Assembly (NCBI GenBank): GCA_910585635.1
Contig: CAJUFE010000006.1
Location: 1-64,000 of the forward strand
Source of the DNA: an uncultured Lachnospiraceae bacterium
Lineage (GTDB): Bacteria > Bacillota > Clostridia > Lachnospirales > Lachnospiraceae
Length of the DNA stretch: 64,000 nucleotides
Reading direction: 5' to 3'
Shown here piece after piece: positions 44,754 to 54,256 of this stretch (position 1 is its first letter; the number at the start of each line of letters is the position of its first letter). Below the pieces are notes generated by a model. The model saw nothing but the letters and a program-made list of their open reading frames with translations, did not search any database and had not been told where the DNA came from. A program made the position numbers and the translations under genes.

Positions 44754-45272
44754 CTATCTCAACAGATCCAATAACGTATACTCCCCTTTCGGGACTCTAG
44801 ACATCTCATGATATTTTTTGATCGCAGCCACCAGCACCTCTGGGTCAGAAAAATATCCTTTCACAAAACTATACGACTTTACATCCGACATCTTCAGCTC
44901 TTCTAAGCAAAACTCACTTGGTTTTTTTCGCGATCGTTTAAATTCGTTATATCGGCCCTCATGAAATATGATCAGCATCTCGATCTCAGGGGCTGTGATC
45001 ACATTGATGATATCCACCTTATCTTCATATGCTTTACTCAGTTTAAATTTTTCTCTTCGTGAGTCAAGGATACGGATAACAGAGATCTTATCTGTAAACC
45101 CTTTTCGCAAATACCTTGTCTCAAACTTTTTTCCTTCCCTGCAACGCAAGACTTGTTCTTCCAAAATCTCTTCTCTGGTGAAGATCAGTCGGCCATGCTC
45201 AAGTAAGATATCGATGATCGCTGTTTCTGCCGCTCCCTCACAGATACAGGCCTTATATTTTGCTAATTCCAC
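44754..45272 (-). CDS. Small TOPRIM-like protein of an AAA-TOPRIM pair
   Basis: This 172-residue protein opens with ACICEGAAETAIIDILL, like the glutamate strand of TOPRIM nucleases, and has an aspartate in VIRILDSRRE and an acidic PEIEMLIIFHEG motif. Such small partners of AAA ATPases (RloB, AbiLii, AriB types) act as effector nucleases, and this gene follows an ATPase by 10 bases. The start is GTG with AGGAG 6 bases upstream. The assignment rests on motif shape and context, not on a named family. Confidence 0.65.
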   Translation of the reverse strand: MELAKYKACICEGAAETAIIDILLEHGRLIFTREEILEEQVLRCREGKKFETRYLRKGFTDKISVIRILDSRREKFKLSKAYEDKVDIINVITAPEIEMLIIFHEGRYNEFKRSRKKPSEFCLEELKMSDVKSYSFVKGYFSDPEVLVAAIKKYHEMSRVPKGEYTLLDLLR

Positions 45273-45282
45273 GGTCTTCTCC

Positions 45283-46437
45283 TCATACCAACAGTGCCAT
45301 CATGCTCTTTTTAAGCCGCATATATGCTTCATATATTGGAGTAGTCCCCTCCAGAAATCCGCTCTGGTATGCGTCACTTTTCTTGATATCGTTCCGTTTG
45401 AGGATATTACAGAGATTTTCTGCTGTGATCCCGCCTCGGTTCCTTGTGATAAAGATACTGTCATTCCGATCAAATTCATCTAAAAGTTCTGGATAATGGG
45501 TAGAGAAGATAAGGATACCGCCATATTTATTCAATTGTCCATCCATAAAAAAACGCATCAGAGTGGTCGCGATCTCTTTATTAAAATGGTTTTCTATCTC
45601 ATCTACGACCAGATAACCTCCCGTCCGTAGTGCTTCTTGTGCCAGCGTAAAAATGATCATGCCTTTCACAGTTCCAGATGACAGATAATGGTTCAATTCT
45701 TCCAGAGCATACAGGACCACCTCACTCTTGCCCTTAAATTTCAAATGGATCTGCATTTTTTGGTCCTTTTCATCAAAATGCAGCCGTTCGATCGTCGGGT
45801 CCAGAAATGTGATCACCTCCGCTGGGATATCATCCGAAAAGGGGAGTACATTCATATTTGTGAACCGTAATAGGTTGACTGCCTTAATCTGTTCCTTGGT
45901 CTTTTTATTCCGTGCGATCATAATGCTCACATCATCGGGGAGAAACTCTTCCCTGTCACTTCTTACCAAAACCGGCTCCTTACCCTTAAAGTCCGTCATT
46001 GCCTTACGCGTCATGATATCTGCCACTTTTTTTGTCCAAAGCTGCTCCTGCACGATCTTGTACCGGATCCCCTCGGTTTTATTCTTTTCCGAAGTGATGA
46101 CTGTCTCCAATCGACATACTTCATCACTGGATGCTGAATAAAAGCAGCAATCTAAGACCACTTTTTGTGGATCCCCCATAATGTCCCTTGTCTCAATATG
46201 GTTCAGCGGCTCATTCGCCAACATATCTAATATTAAAAGCACCACTTTCAAAACAGAGGTCTTACCGGAAGCGTTGATCCCGATAAAACCGTTTACCGGG
46301 TTTAGGTATATATTGGAAAATAATGGATGCAATACACTCTTATCAGCCTCCGACACTCTTTGCTGGGCATAGAAAGTCAACTCAAGTTTTTCTTTAAATA
46401 GTGGCAGTCCATCTGCAGAGATCTTCAAAAGTTTCAT
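45283..46437 (-). CDS. AAA_15/AAA_21-type ATPase
   Basis: This 384-residue ABC-like ATPase of the OLD/AbiLi group has GFIGINASGKTSVLK (Walker A), YLVVDEIENHFN (Walker B) and LIFSTHYPELLDE. These ATPases are sensors in two-gene defence systems with a TOPRIM partner. It has its own consensus promoter (46490-46518). The ATG at 46437 follows GGGGGCG. It ends 10 bases before the TOPRIM-like gene. Confidence 0.83.
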   Translation of the reverse strand: MKLLKISADGLPLFKEKLELTFYAQQRVSEADKSVLHPLFSNIYLNPVNGFIGINASGKTSVLKVVLLILDMLANEPLNHIETRDIMGDPQKVVLDCCFYSASSDEVCRLETVITSEKNKTEGIRYKIVQEQLWTKKVADIMTRKAMTDFKGKEPVLVRSDREEFLPDDVSIMIARNKKTKEQIKAVNLLRFTNMNVLPFSDDIPAEVITFLDPTIERLHFDEKDQKMQIHLKFKGKSEVVLYALEELNHYLSSGTVKGMIIFTLAQEALRTGGYLVVDEIENHFNKEIATTLMRFFMDGQLNKYGGILIFSTHYPELLDEFDRNDSIFITRNRGGITAENLCNILKRNDIKKSDAYQSGFLEGTTPIYEAYMRLKKSMMALLV

Positions 46438-46489
46438 ATACGCCCCCAGTTTTATTAACGCAATCACCGTTTTTAATTACTATATGATC

Positions 46490-46518
46490 CTACTATACTC
46501 CCATTTTTATAAATTATC
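46490..46518 (-). promoter_or_regulatory. Sigma-A promoter of the ATPase-TOPRIM pair
   Basis: The minus strand reads TTGATA, 17 bases, TATAGT, about 50 bases before the ATPase start. The surrounding 146-base gap is AT-rich. Confidence 0.7.
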
Positions 46519-46613
46519 AACGTATTTTTCGTTTTTATCTAAGATCACACCTTACTTATGCGCACCTTTTTGGTCAAGGGCAACTTTTCTACAGTTTATT
46601 CGATCATTGTTTG

Positions 46614-48242
46614 TTATCTATGTTGGGACAAAAGTACGCACGTCTCCACATGGCCCGTCCCCGGAAACATATCGCACCCTCTCCCCTTCGCCACCTCATA
46701 CCCTTTCTCCCCCAGATACCTCACATCCCTCGCCAGGGTAGCCGGGTCGCAGCTCACATACACCACCCGCTCCACCCCCATCTCCACGATGGTATCCAAA
46801 CAAACCCTATCGCACCCCTTCCGAGGCGGATCCACCACGACCACATCGGCATAAGCGCCTCTCTCACGGTACGCCCAGGGCAATACCTCCTCTGCCTTCC
46901 CCACGAAAAACTCCACATTCTCAACCCCATTCAGCTCCGCGTTCCTCCTGGCGTCTTCGATCGCGGCAGGAACGATCTCCACCCCATAGACCTTCTTCGC
47001 CCGCTGAGCCAAAAAAAGAGAAATAGTCCCGATCCCACAGTACAGATCCCACACCGTCTCCTCCCCGGTGAGCCCAGCATACTCCAGTGCCGTGCCATAC
47101 AGCTTTTCCGTCTGGACCGGGTTCACCTGGTAAAAGGACAAAGGCGAGATCTGATACCGTATCGCCCCGATGTAGTCCGTGATATACCCCAGCCCATACA
47201 GATCCACCACTTTATGCCCCAGGATCACATTAGTCTTTTCCATATTGATATTATAGGAGATCGACACGATATGGCCTCGATCCTTTTCCGGGTCGCTTGA
47301 GCTGCTTTCTGTATCGCTTAGATCGTTCTTTGGATCCCTTGGACTGTTTTCTGACTCCTTCAGCCCACCATCTCTCAGATCTCCCGGCCCCTTCAGCCCG
47401 CCATCTCTCAGATCTTCCGCCTCCCACAGCCTATCGTACGTTGGGGTCTCCATCTCCTGTAACCCAGCCCCGGTCGGATCTTCCATCTCCCGCGCCCCAT
47501 CAACTACCAGACCTTCCAGCTCCTCCCCCTCCCCATTTATCTCCCTCACCAACTCCTCAACCAGCCACTCCCCATAGGGCAACCTCTCCCCATTGATGAC
47601 CAAACACACCATCAGTTCCCCAGTCCGAAACCCCTTCCGGATCAAAACATGCCGCACCAGCCCCGTATGGGTCTCCTCATCATAAGGCGCTATCCCAAAC
47701 CTTTCCATATAAGCCCGGACCACCTGTAAGATCTGCTTATTTTCCTCCACCCCCAAAAAACAATCCTCATTCTCAATGATCCTATGGCTCCTACCCGCGT
47801 AAAATCCGAAGATGATCCGCCCCGTCTTATCCTTCCCCACGGGGAACTGGGCCTTGTTCCGGTACCGCCAGGGGTCCTCCATCCCCATGATCGGTCCCAT
47901 CGTCAGCTGCTTTACCCCACCGATCCGCTCCAGGGCATCCTGGATCTTCCTCTCCTTAAACCGCAGCTGCTCCTCGTAGCTCATAGCCTGGAGGCTGCAT
48001 CCCCCGCAGGCCTTCGCCACCGGACACCGTGGCTCCACACGGAAAGGAGACGGCTCCAATATCCGCAGCGCCCGCGCAAAGCCATAGCTCTTCTTCGTCT
48101 TCATCACACTGGCTTCCACCAGATCTCCGATCACCGTATCCTTGATGAACCAGATATATCCATCCACCTTGCCGATCCCAGCCCCATCCTCGCTGCTATC
48201 CTGGATCCGCACAGTAAACCGCTCATTCTTCTTCCTCTCCAT
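46614..48242 (-). CDS. rlmD: 23S rRNA (uracil-5)-methyltransferase, RumA/RlmD type
   Basis: This 542-residue enzyme has a TRAM domain at the N-terminus, the iron-sulfur cluster motif CPVAKACGGCSLQ, the SAM-binding DLYCGIGTISLFLAQ and the catalytic cysteine in VYVSCDPATLARD. It methylates a uridine to 5-methyluridine in rRNA or tRNA. GAGGAGG is 6 bases from the ATG at 48242. A charged, repetitive insertion (about 85 residues, 47277-47531) sits between the N-terminal half and the methyltransferase domain and makes it longer than the usual 450. Confidence 0.9.
   Translation of the reverse strand: MERKKNERFTVRIQDSSEDGAGIGKVDGYIWFIKDTVIGDLVEASVMKTKKSYGFARALRILEPSPFRVEPRCPVAKACGGCSLQAMSYEEQLRFKERKIQDALERIGGVKQLTMGPIMGMEDPWRYRNKAQFPVGKDKTGRIIFGFYAGRSHRIIENEDCFLGVEENKQILQVVRAYMERFGIAPYDEETHTGLVRHVLIRKGFRTGELMVCLVINGERLPYGEWLVEELVREINGEGEELEGLVVDGAREMEDPTGAGLQEMETPTYDRLWEAEDLRDGGLKGPGDLRDGGLKESENSPRDPKNDLSDTESSSSDPEKDRGHIVSISYNINMEKTNVILGHKVVDLYGLGYITDYIGAIRYQISPLSFYQVNPVQTEKLYGTALEYAGLTGEETVWDLYCGIGTISLFLAQRAKKVYGVEIVPAAIEDARRNAELNGVENVEFFVGKAEEVLPWAYRERGAYADVVVVDPPRKGCDRVCLDTIVEMGVERVVYVSCDPATLARDVRYLGEKGYEVAKGRGCDMFPGTGHVETCVLLSQHR
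47358..47414 (-). repeat. In-gene repeat in the rlmD insertion
   Basis: The peptide DLRDGGLK occurs twice, 11 residues apart (33-base unit), within an acidic low-complexity insertion. Confidence 0.75.
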
Positions 48243-48579
48243 CCCTGACCTCCTCGCCATCCCACAACCCTGGCTCTCCCCACGCCGTCCTATCGCCCAT
48301 CCCGCAAAAATAACATTTCTGACGAAAAACGCAATGGTTCCGTAAGACATTTTATATTTCTTTCATTTATTTTCCACAATTTATCCATATTTACACGATA
48401 TACTAAACCCGTAAAGTTCTACAGGAGCTTTTCAAGCATAAGCTCCTCCATGACAGAGCTTTTCCACACAGGGAACAGCGGGCGATATGGAGGACCAGAT
48501 CCGAAGATCTTCCGTAGCACTATCCAAAATGGGGGCGGCGGCATATACGCGCGCGACTGGCCGTCGCTCTCGACAAACA

Positions 48580-48632
48580 ACAAAAGCGTTCCAACTCGCA
48601 GAAGCCCTGCGAAAGTAGAACGCTTCTTTTTA
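48580..48632 (-). terminator. Terminator downstream of yhaM
   Basis: AAGCGTTC pairs with GAACGCTT, with an inner TCGCA/TGCGA stem, and T-rich sequence follows on both strands. It lies in the 514-base gap after yhaM. The same gap holds a perfect AGGAGCTT/AAGCTCCT hairpin at 48423-48447 without a T tail, and no gene that I can support. Confidence 0.75.
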
Positions 48633-48756
48633 TGCCATCTTTCGCCTTGTGAGATCCTTCGCTTTCGATCGAGCCGACCCTCTCCCGCCCCTCTGTCCCA
48701 CTGTCCCACAAAAATGCTCCTGGTCCGCCAGCACAGAAGCCTGATAGCCTATTTCT

Positions 48757-49698
48757 CTATTCCCCCGTCCGCCGGATGTTCGTCTCCAGCAGCCGGTTAA
48801 AGCCCAGCCACCCCTTCGCCTCGCTGTTGGCGTTCAAAGCCTCGATCATGGTCTCCATCTTGGCATCCGTATTATCCGCGAAGTTCAAAGCCAATGCCTC
48901 CAACAGCGCCGGCTTCTTCGGCGATCCATACTCCAGCTCCCCGTGGTGGGCCAGGATGCAGTGCTTTAACTCCGAGGCCAGCTTGGGCGGGAAACCGGTG
49001 ATCGTCTTGATCTTGTCGTTCACCATCTCGGTCCCGATGATGATGTGGCCCAAAAGCTGGCCGTCGTCGGTATAATCATTAGCCGGGAAGACCGACAGCT
49101 CTTTCAACTTCCCGATATCGTGGAACATGGCGGCCGTCAGCAGCAGATCCCGCTTCAGCATGGGATAATTCGCCGCGTAGAAGTCGCACAGCTTCAAGAC
49201 GTTCAAGGTGTGTTCCAGCAGCCCGCCCACAAAGCCATGGTGGACCGTCTTGGCCGCAGAATGGAAGGAAAATGCCTTGGCGAACTTCTGGTCGCCGAAA
49301 AAGCCCAGGGCCAGCTGGCTGAGATAAGGATCCTGGAGCGTGCGCACATAGCCCATCAGCTCCTGGTACATCTTATTGATGTCCTTCTTGGACACCGGCA
49401 GGTAATCCACCTCCCGGTACTCCCCGGCCGCCGCCTTGCGGATCCGCTTGATGTTCAGCTGGAAGGAACCCTGGAACAAGGTCACATCCGCCTCCACCTG
49501 CACGTAATCCATGGTCTCAAAGGCGCTCACCCCCGGAGAGTGCAGATCCCAGATCTTCCCGTCGATGGTCCCCGTCTTATCCTGGAGCAGCAGGTTCCCA
49601 TACTCCTTCCCGCTCTTTGTCAGCGCGATCTGCTTGTTCTTGCACAGATAGATATCCGATGTGTGCATACCTTCCCGCAAAGTTTCGATATATCTCAT
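48757..49698 (-). CDS. yhaM: 3'-5' exoribonuclease YhaM family protein
   Basis: This 313-residue protein has an N-terminal OB-fold (about 15-90; LLQDKTGTIDGKIWD) and a C-terminal HD domain with HHGFVGGLLEHTLNV, AAMFHDIGKL and LAHHGELEYGSPKKP. YhaM degrades RNA, and single-stranded DNA in some members, from the 3' end. The start follows AGAGGA. A terminator is downstream, and an intergenic element lies between it and the next upstream gene. Confidence 0.92.
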   Translation of the reverse strand: MRYIETLREGMHTSDIYLCKNKQIALTKSGKEYGNLLLQDKTGTIDGKIWDLHSPGVSAFETMDYVQVEADVTLFQGSFQLNIKRIRKAAAGEYREVDYLPVSKKDINKMYQELMGYVRTLQDPYLSQLALGFFGDQKFAKAFSFHSAAKTVHHGFVGGLLEHTLNVLKLCDFYAANYPMLKRDLLLTAAMFHDIGKLKELSVFPANDYTDDGQLLGHIIIGTEMVNDKIKTITGFPPKLASELKHCILAHHGELEYGSPKKPALLEALALNFADNTDAKMETMIEALNANSEAKGWLGFNRLLETNIRRTGE

Positions 49699-49866
49699 AC
49701 CTGATCCTCTTTCCTAGCGATATACTTTCCTGTGACCGCTCTCCACGTGTGGTCTACACTATAGATCACACCAAAAAACTGGCTGGCAAAACACAGGGCC
49801 ATTTCCTATTTCCTATATCTCACACGACACATCCTGCCTGCTACACTACTGAAAGATCGGTGCTCT

Positions 49867-50100
49867 GTAGCGGAGGGAGGGGCCTGTCACAAAAGGAATC
49901 CCGCTTTAGTCTGGGGAACGTCGGCACTTAGCGACGCACCCCACACTTGGTGAGGTCTTTCCGAACCTAGTGTGAAAGCGGATACTCGTAACGCAGTGGA
50001 GAGTATCTTCCTTAAAAAATGCTTAGTGTCCGCTACGTCCTTGCCAAAACAGTGGAGCTAAGCGTAAGTGACGCCCAGACAGGCCTCTCCCGTAGCGGAC
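49867..50100. repeat. Intergenic palindromic element, full copy A
   Basis: The ends are GTAGCGGA followed by GGGAGGGGCCTGTC (49875-49888), and GACAGGCCTCTCCC (50078-50091) followed by GTAGCGGA. The 14-base arms are inverted with one mismatch. The core contains GAACGTCGGCACTTAGCGA and GAGGTCTTTCC, both shared with copy B. It fills most of the gap between the HtrA-like gene and yhaM. Nothing in it looks coding. Confidence 0.8.
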
Positions 50101-50142
50101 CCCTCACGACATATCCTTACAACAGGACACCTCAGCTCCTCA

Positions 50143-51462
50143 TCACCTAGCCCCCACCGTCACCTCATATTCGATCGGCGTATAGACCTCCTGCCCATAC
50201 CGCTGGACCTCCACGATCACCGTCTCGCCTGCCGCCAGCTTATCCAGGCTGTTCTGGAGATCCTTCATGGTAACGATCTGATCCTCGCCCATGCGGGTGA
50301 TGATATCCCCGTTCTGGATCCCCGCGTTATAGGCGGGCCCGTCGGTCAATGCATTGTTCACATAGATCCCCAGGGGCAGGCCCTCCTGGCGCTCTGCCTC
50401 TGTGACCTCCAGCCCTATGATCCCTAAAAAAGGAGCCGACAACCCATTAGATAAGTCCTCCAGGATCCCCTTGTGGTCCGATATGGCCTGGACCACGGTC
50501 ATATGGCTGTTCTCGGTGGTATACGCGTCCGTCACCCAGCCGATCACCTGGCCTTTGATGTTGAACAAAAAGGTCCCCTGGGAAGCGTCCCCCTTGGCGT
50601 CTGTATAGAACAACCGGCTGGTCCCGTCGATCACCGGCACATTTTTCGCCACATAGGAGATACAGCCCCGGCTCATGGAATGGACCATCCCCGCAGGGCT
50701 GCCTGCCGTGAAGACCATCTCACCCTGGCGGACTGTGTAGGAATTCCCCAGCTCCAGCACCTTCAGCTGTCCCTTCATGGCCTCATCCATCTCGTCGGCC
50801 CGGATACTGATCACCGCCAGCTGGGCGATCTGGTCGATCCCCTTTAGCTGCCCCGCCACCAGGCCGCCGCCCGGCAATGTGACCTCTAAAGCCTCCGCCT
50901 CCTGCACCGCGCCCCCAGGCACTAAGATCAGATATTCCTCCTCCGTAGCCGTGATCACCGCCCCGGAATACAGGCTGGCCATCTCCACCGGATTATCGAA
51001 CCAGTCCATCTGGGTCTTCACCGCCTGGACCGTCACGATCCCCTGATCCACCTCCTGGAACACCTGGTTTAAGCCGTCGTACATCTTTACCAGATCGTCA
51101 AGAGAGAACTGATACCGCTCCACCTCGTCCCGGACCACCTCCTCGATGGGGTCTGTCTCCGCCTCTGTACTGGCCTCGGTGGTGGCCGCCTCCGTAGTGG
51201 TCTCCGGTTCATCCTTGGGGATCGATATGGTGGAGCTCTCCTCGGTCTCCTCCTCCACCAGGTACTTCTTCGCCAATGGCGCGGAGACCACGAAGGTCAC
51301 CGCTGCCAGAGCCCCGAACAGGACCGCGCTCACCCCTAAAAACAGCAGCCGCTTCACGATCTGGGTCTTGGATAACCGGGGCCTTACGATCTTCTCATAG
51401 ATGAAACGCCGTTTCTCCTCCCCGTTATCCGGGCCATTGTCCCGTCCGTCCTTATCTGGCAA
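50143..51462 (-). CDS. Degenerate HtrA-like membrane protein with PDZ domain
   Basis: This 439-residue protein has one N-terminal membrane helix (RLLFLGVSAVLFGALAAVTF), a Glu/Thr-rich linker, a trypsin-like fold and a C-terminal PDZ domain (GIYVNNALTDGPAYNAGIQ). All three catalytic positions appear changed: LVPGGAV where HtrA has TNxHV, QLAVISI for DLAV, and ASQGTFL for GNSGGPL. It is probably a non-catalytic sensor or scaffold. The best start is a TTG 9 bases after GGAGGAGG, not the upstream ATG codons. Confidence 0.82.
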   Translation of the reverse strand: MPDKDGRDNGPDNGEEKRRFIYEKIVRPRLSKTQIVKRLLFLGVSAVLFGALAAVTFVVSAPLAKKYLVEEETEESSTISIPKDEPETTTEAATTEASTEAETDPIEEVVRDEVERYQFSLDDLVKMYDGLNQVFQEVDQGIVTVQAVKTQMDWFDNPVEMASLYSGAVITATEEEYLILVPGGAVQEAEALEVTLPGGGLVAGQLKGIDQIAQLAVISIRADEMDEAMKGQLKVLELGNSYTVRQGEMVFTAGSPAGMVHSMSRGCISYVAKNVPVIDGTSRLFYTDAKGDASQGTFLFNIKGQVIGWVTDAYTTENSHMTVVQAISDHKGILEDLSNGLSAPFLGIIGLEVTEAERQEGLPLGIYVNNALTDGPAYNAGIQNGDIITRMGEDQIVTMKDLQNSLDKLAAGETVIVEVQRYGQEVYTPIEYEVTVGAR

Positions 51463-51513
51463 CGTAAACACCTCCTCCGTATCGTGATCGTTCAGATACC
51501 CTGAACGGTCACG

Positions 51514-51554
51514 GCATCCGGCCATTGAAGATCGCTGCGCGATGGGCCGGATGC
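51514..51554. repeat. Hairpin upstream of the HtrA-like gene
   Basis: GCATCCGGCC (51514-51523) and GGCCGGATGC (51545-51554) are perfect inverted copies around 21 bases. It lies 50 bases before the HtrA-like start, with no T tail, in the 347-base divergent gap to mutS2. It could be a leader structure or operator. Confidence 0.6.
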
Positions 51555-51745
51555 TTGCCGCCGCCACGCTTTGCCCAAAGGGTACGATATCGCACGGTCA
51601 GTGCGGTGGATGCCCAAGGGGTCAGACCCTGCGCAGACCCATCTGGACTGTTACTCCACATCCCGTACGATGACCTCTTTCTATTATACGTTTCTTCCCC
51701 CTTTTATGCAAGAAAAAGTAACATCTTCCCCCCACCCTTTTCTTG

Positions 51746-51754
51746 TGTTATACT
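51746..51754 (+). promoter_or_regulatory. Extended -10 promoter for mutS2
   Basis: TGTTATACT matches an extended -10 element; the -35 region is poor. It lies 55 bases before the mutS2 start. Confidence 0.5.
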
Positions 51755-51809
51755 GAAACCACCACGGTCAGCCACAGCGGACACGTGGATCATGATAGGA
51801 GACGAACAT

Positions 51810-54227
51810 ATGGATCAAAAAGTATTACAGACCCTTGAATATCATAAGATCATCGAACAGCTGAAGGACTACGCCACCTCCGCCTTAGGCCGGGAGCGGT
51901 GCGCCTCCCTCCTGCCCTCCTCGGACATCACCGAGATCCGCAAGGCCCAGCAGGAGACCACCGACGCCGCCAGCCGCATCCGGATGAAGGGCAGCCTTTC
52001 CTTCAGCGGCTGCAAGGATGTATCCGGTTCCTTAAAACGTCTGGAGATCGGCAGCGCCTTGAACCCCACAGAGCTTTTGGCGATCGGCTCCATCCTGACC
52101 ATCGCGGCCAGGGCCAGAGCCTACGGCCGCCACGAGGACAGCGCCCCGTCCGACGGCCTCGCCGACTCCCTGGAAGGGTATTTCCGGGACTTAGAGCCCC
52201 TGACCTCCGTCAGCAATGAGATCCGCCGCTGTATCCTCTCCGAGGATGAGATCAGCGACGACGCCAGCCCGGGCTTAAGTAAGGTGCGCCGCGCCATGAA
52301 GAACGCCGCCGACAAGCTCCACGGCCAGCTGAACGCGATCTTGAATTCCAACCGAGCCTACTTACAGGACGCGGTGATCACCATGCGGGACGGCCGCTAT
52401 TGCCTGCCGGTCAAGTCGGAATATAAGAACCAGGTGGCCGGCATGGTCCACGACCAGTCCGCCACCGGCGCCACCCTGTTCATCGAGCCCATGGCCGTGA
52501 TCCGCTTAAATAACGAGATGCGGGAGCTGGAGCTGGCGGAGAAGAAGGAGATCGAAGCGGTCTTAGCTACCTTGAGCAACCTGGTGGCCCCCTACACAGA
52601 GCAGATCCATTACGACCAGGAGATCTTAGGGCAGCTGGACTTTATCTTCGCCAAGGCCGGCCTTTCCCGCCATCACAAGGGGAGCCAGCCCATCTTTAAC
52701 ACCCAGGGCTATATCGCCATCAAGGATGGTTGCCATCCCCTTTTGGACCCCCAGAAGGTGGTCCCGATCTCCCTGACTTTAGGGAAGGACCACGACCTGC
52801 TGATCGTCACCGGCCCCAATACCGGCGGCAAGACGGTCTCCCTAAAGACCGTGGGCCTCTTTACCCTCATGGGCCAGGCAGGGCTCCATATCCCGGCCTT
52901 TGACGGCTCGGAGCTGGCCGTGTTCCACGACGTATTTGCCGATATCGGAGATGAGCAGAGCATCGAGCAGAGCCTGAGCACCTTCTCCGCCCACATGACC
53001 CATATCGTCAAGATCTTAGAGCAGGCGGACAGCCATTCCCTCTGCCTTTTTGACGAGCTGGGCGCCGGGACCGATCCCACAGAGGGAGCCGCTCTGGCCA
53101 TCGCTATCCTAAGCTTCCTCCACAATATGAAGTGCCGGACCATGGCCACCACCCACTACAGCGAGCTGAAGGTCTTCGCCCTCTCCACACCGGGCGTGGA
53201 GAACGCCTGCTGCGAGTTCGACGTGGAGACCCTGCAGCCCACCTACCGCCTGCTGATCGGCATCCCGGGAAAGAGCAACGCCTTCGCGATCTCCAAAAAG
53301 CTGGGCCTCCCCGACTATATCATCGAGGATGCCAAGAGCCATCTGGAGGAGAGCGACGAGGCCTTCGAGGATCTTCTGGCCCACTTGGAGGAGAGCCGCG
53401 TCACGATCGAGCAGGAGCAGGCCCAGATCCGCGCTTACAAGGAAGAAGTAACCCAGCTCAAGTCCCGTCTGGCCCAGAAGGAGGAGCGGCTGGATGAGCG
53501 CAAGGAAAAGCTGCTGAAGAACGCCGCCGAGGAAGCCCAGCGCATCCTCCAGGAGGCCAAGGAGACCGCCGACCAGACGATCCGGCAGATCAATAAGCTC
53601 TCCGCCGACTCCGGCCTTAACCGCCAGCTGGAGGCTGAGCGTGCCAAGCTGCGGGACAAGATCAAGGAAAATGACCAGAAGCTGGCCATCAAGCAGAAAG
53701 GCCCCAAGCAGACCGTCTCCCCCAAAAAGCTAAAGCTGGGCGACGGCGTAAAGGTCCTGACCTTAGGCCTAAAAGGCACCGTCAGCACCCTGCCCAACGA
53801 CAAGGGCGACCTGTATGTCCAGATGGGCATCCTCCGCTCTCTGGTGAACGTAAAGGACTTAGAGCTATTGCACGAGCAGGATATCACCGGCCCCACCCTC
53901 GCCAAAAGCCCCGGCTCCGGATCCTCCGGCTCCAAAGGCTATGGCAGCGGCAAGAGCCGGATCCAGATGTCCAAATCCGCCACCGTCTCCCCGGAGATCA
54001 ACCTGATCGGTATGAACGTGGACGAGGCCTGCTCCGCCCTGGACAAATACCTGGACGACGCCTACCTCTCCCACCTCCCCTCCGTCCGCGTAGTCCACGG
54101 CCGAGGCACCGGCGCCCTGAAAGCCGGTATCCACAAATACCTAAAACGCCTGAAATATGTAAAAGAGTTCCGCTTAGGCGAGTTCGGCGAGGGCGACAGC
54201 GGCGTCACGATCGTCACCTTCAAGTGA
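51810..54227 (+). CDS. mutS2: Endonuclease MutS2
   Basis: This 805-residue protein has the MutS-type core and ATPase (GPNTGGKTVSLKT, then FDELGAGTDPTEG), a long coiled coil (about 520-640), a KOW-like segment and a C-terminal Smr nuclease domain with VRVVHGRGTGALK. MutS2 acts on branched DNA and in ribosome rescue in Firmicutes. AGGAG is 8 bases before the ATG at 51810; the open frame extends further upstream but without supporting signals. It is divergent from the HtrA-like gene. Confidence 0.94.
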   Translation: MDQKVLQTLEYHKIIEQLKDYATSALGRERCASLLPSSDITEIRKAQQETTDAASRIRMKGSLSFSGCKDVSGSLKRLEIGSALNPTELLAIGSILTIAARARAYGRHEDSAPSDGLADSLEGYFRDLEPLTSVSNEIRRCILSEDEISDDASPGLSKVRRAMKNAADKLHGQLNAILNSNRAYLQDAVITMRDGRYCLPVKSEYKNQVAGMVHDQSATGATLFIEPMAVIRLNNEMRELELAEKKEIEAVLATLSNLVAPYTEQIHYDQEILGQLDFIFAKAGLSRHHKGSQPIFNTQGYIAIKDGCHPLLDPQKVVPISLTLGKDHDLLIVTGPNTGGKTVSLKTVGLFTLMGQAGLHIPAFDGSELAVFHDVFADIGDEQSIEQSLSTFSAHMTHIVKILEQADSHSLCLFDELGAGTDPTEGAALAIAILSFLHNMKCRTMATTHYSELKVFALSTPGVENACCEFDVETLQPTYRLLIGIPGKSNAFAISKKLGLPDYIIEDAKSHLEESDEAFEDLLAHLEESRVTIEQEQAQIRAYKEEVTQLKSRLAQKEERLDERKEKLLKNAAEEAQRILQEAKETADQTIRQINKLSADSGLNRQLEAERAKLRDKIKENDQKLAIKQKGPKQTVSPKKLKLGDGVKVLTLGLKGTVSTLPNDKGDLYVQMGILRSLVNVKDLELLHEQDITGPTLAKSPGSGSSGSKGYGSGKSRIQMSKSATVSPEINLIGMNVDEACSALDKYLDDAYLSHLPSVRVVHGRGTGALKAGIHKYLKRLKYVKEFRLGEFGEGDSGVTIVTFK

Positions 54228-54256
54228 TCCACCACGCAAAAGCTGTCCATACACCT

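Noticed and set aside
49867..50100. Reading the GTAGCGGA flanks of copy A as an 8-base target-site duplication
   Set aside because: The same word, or a close variant, is present at the ends of the other copies, so it belongs to the element.
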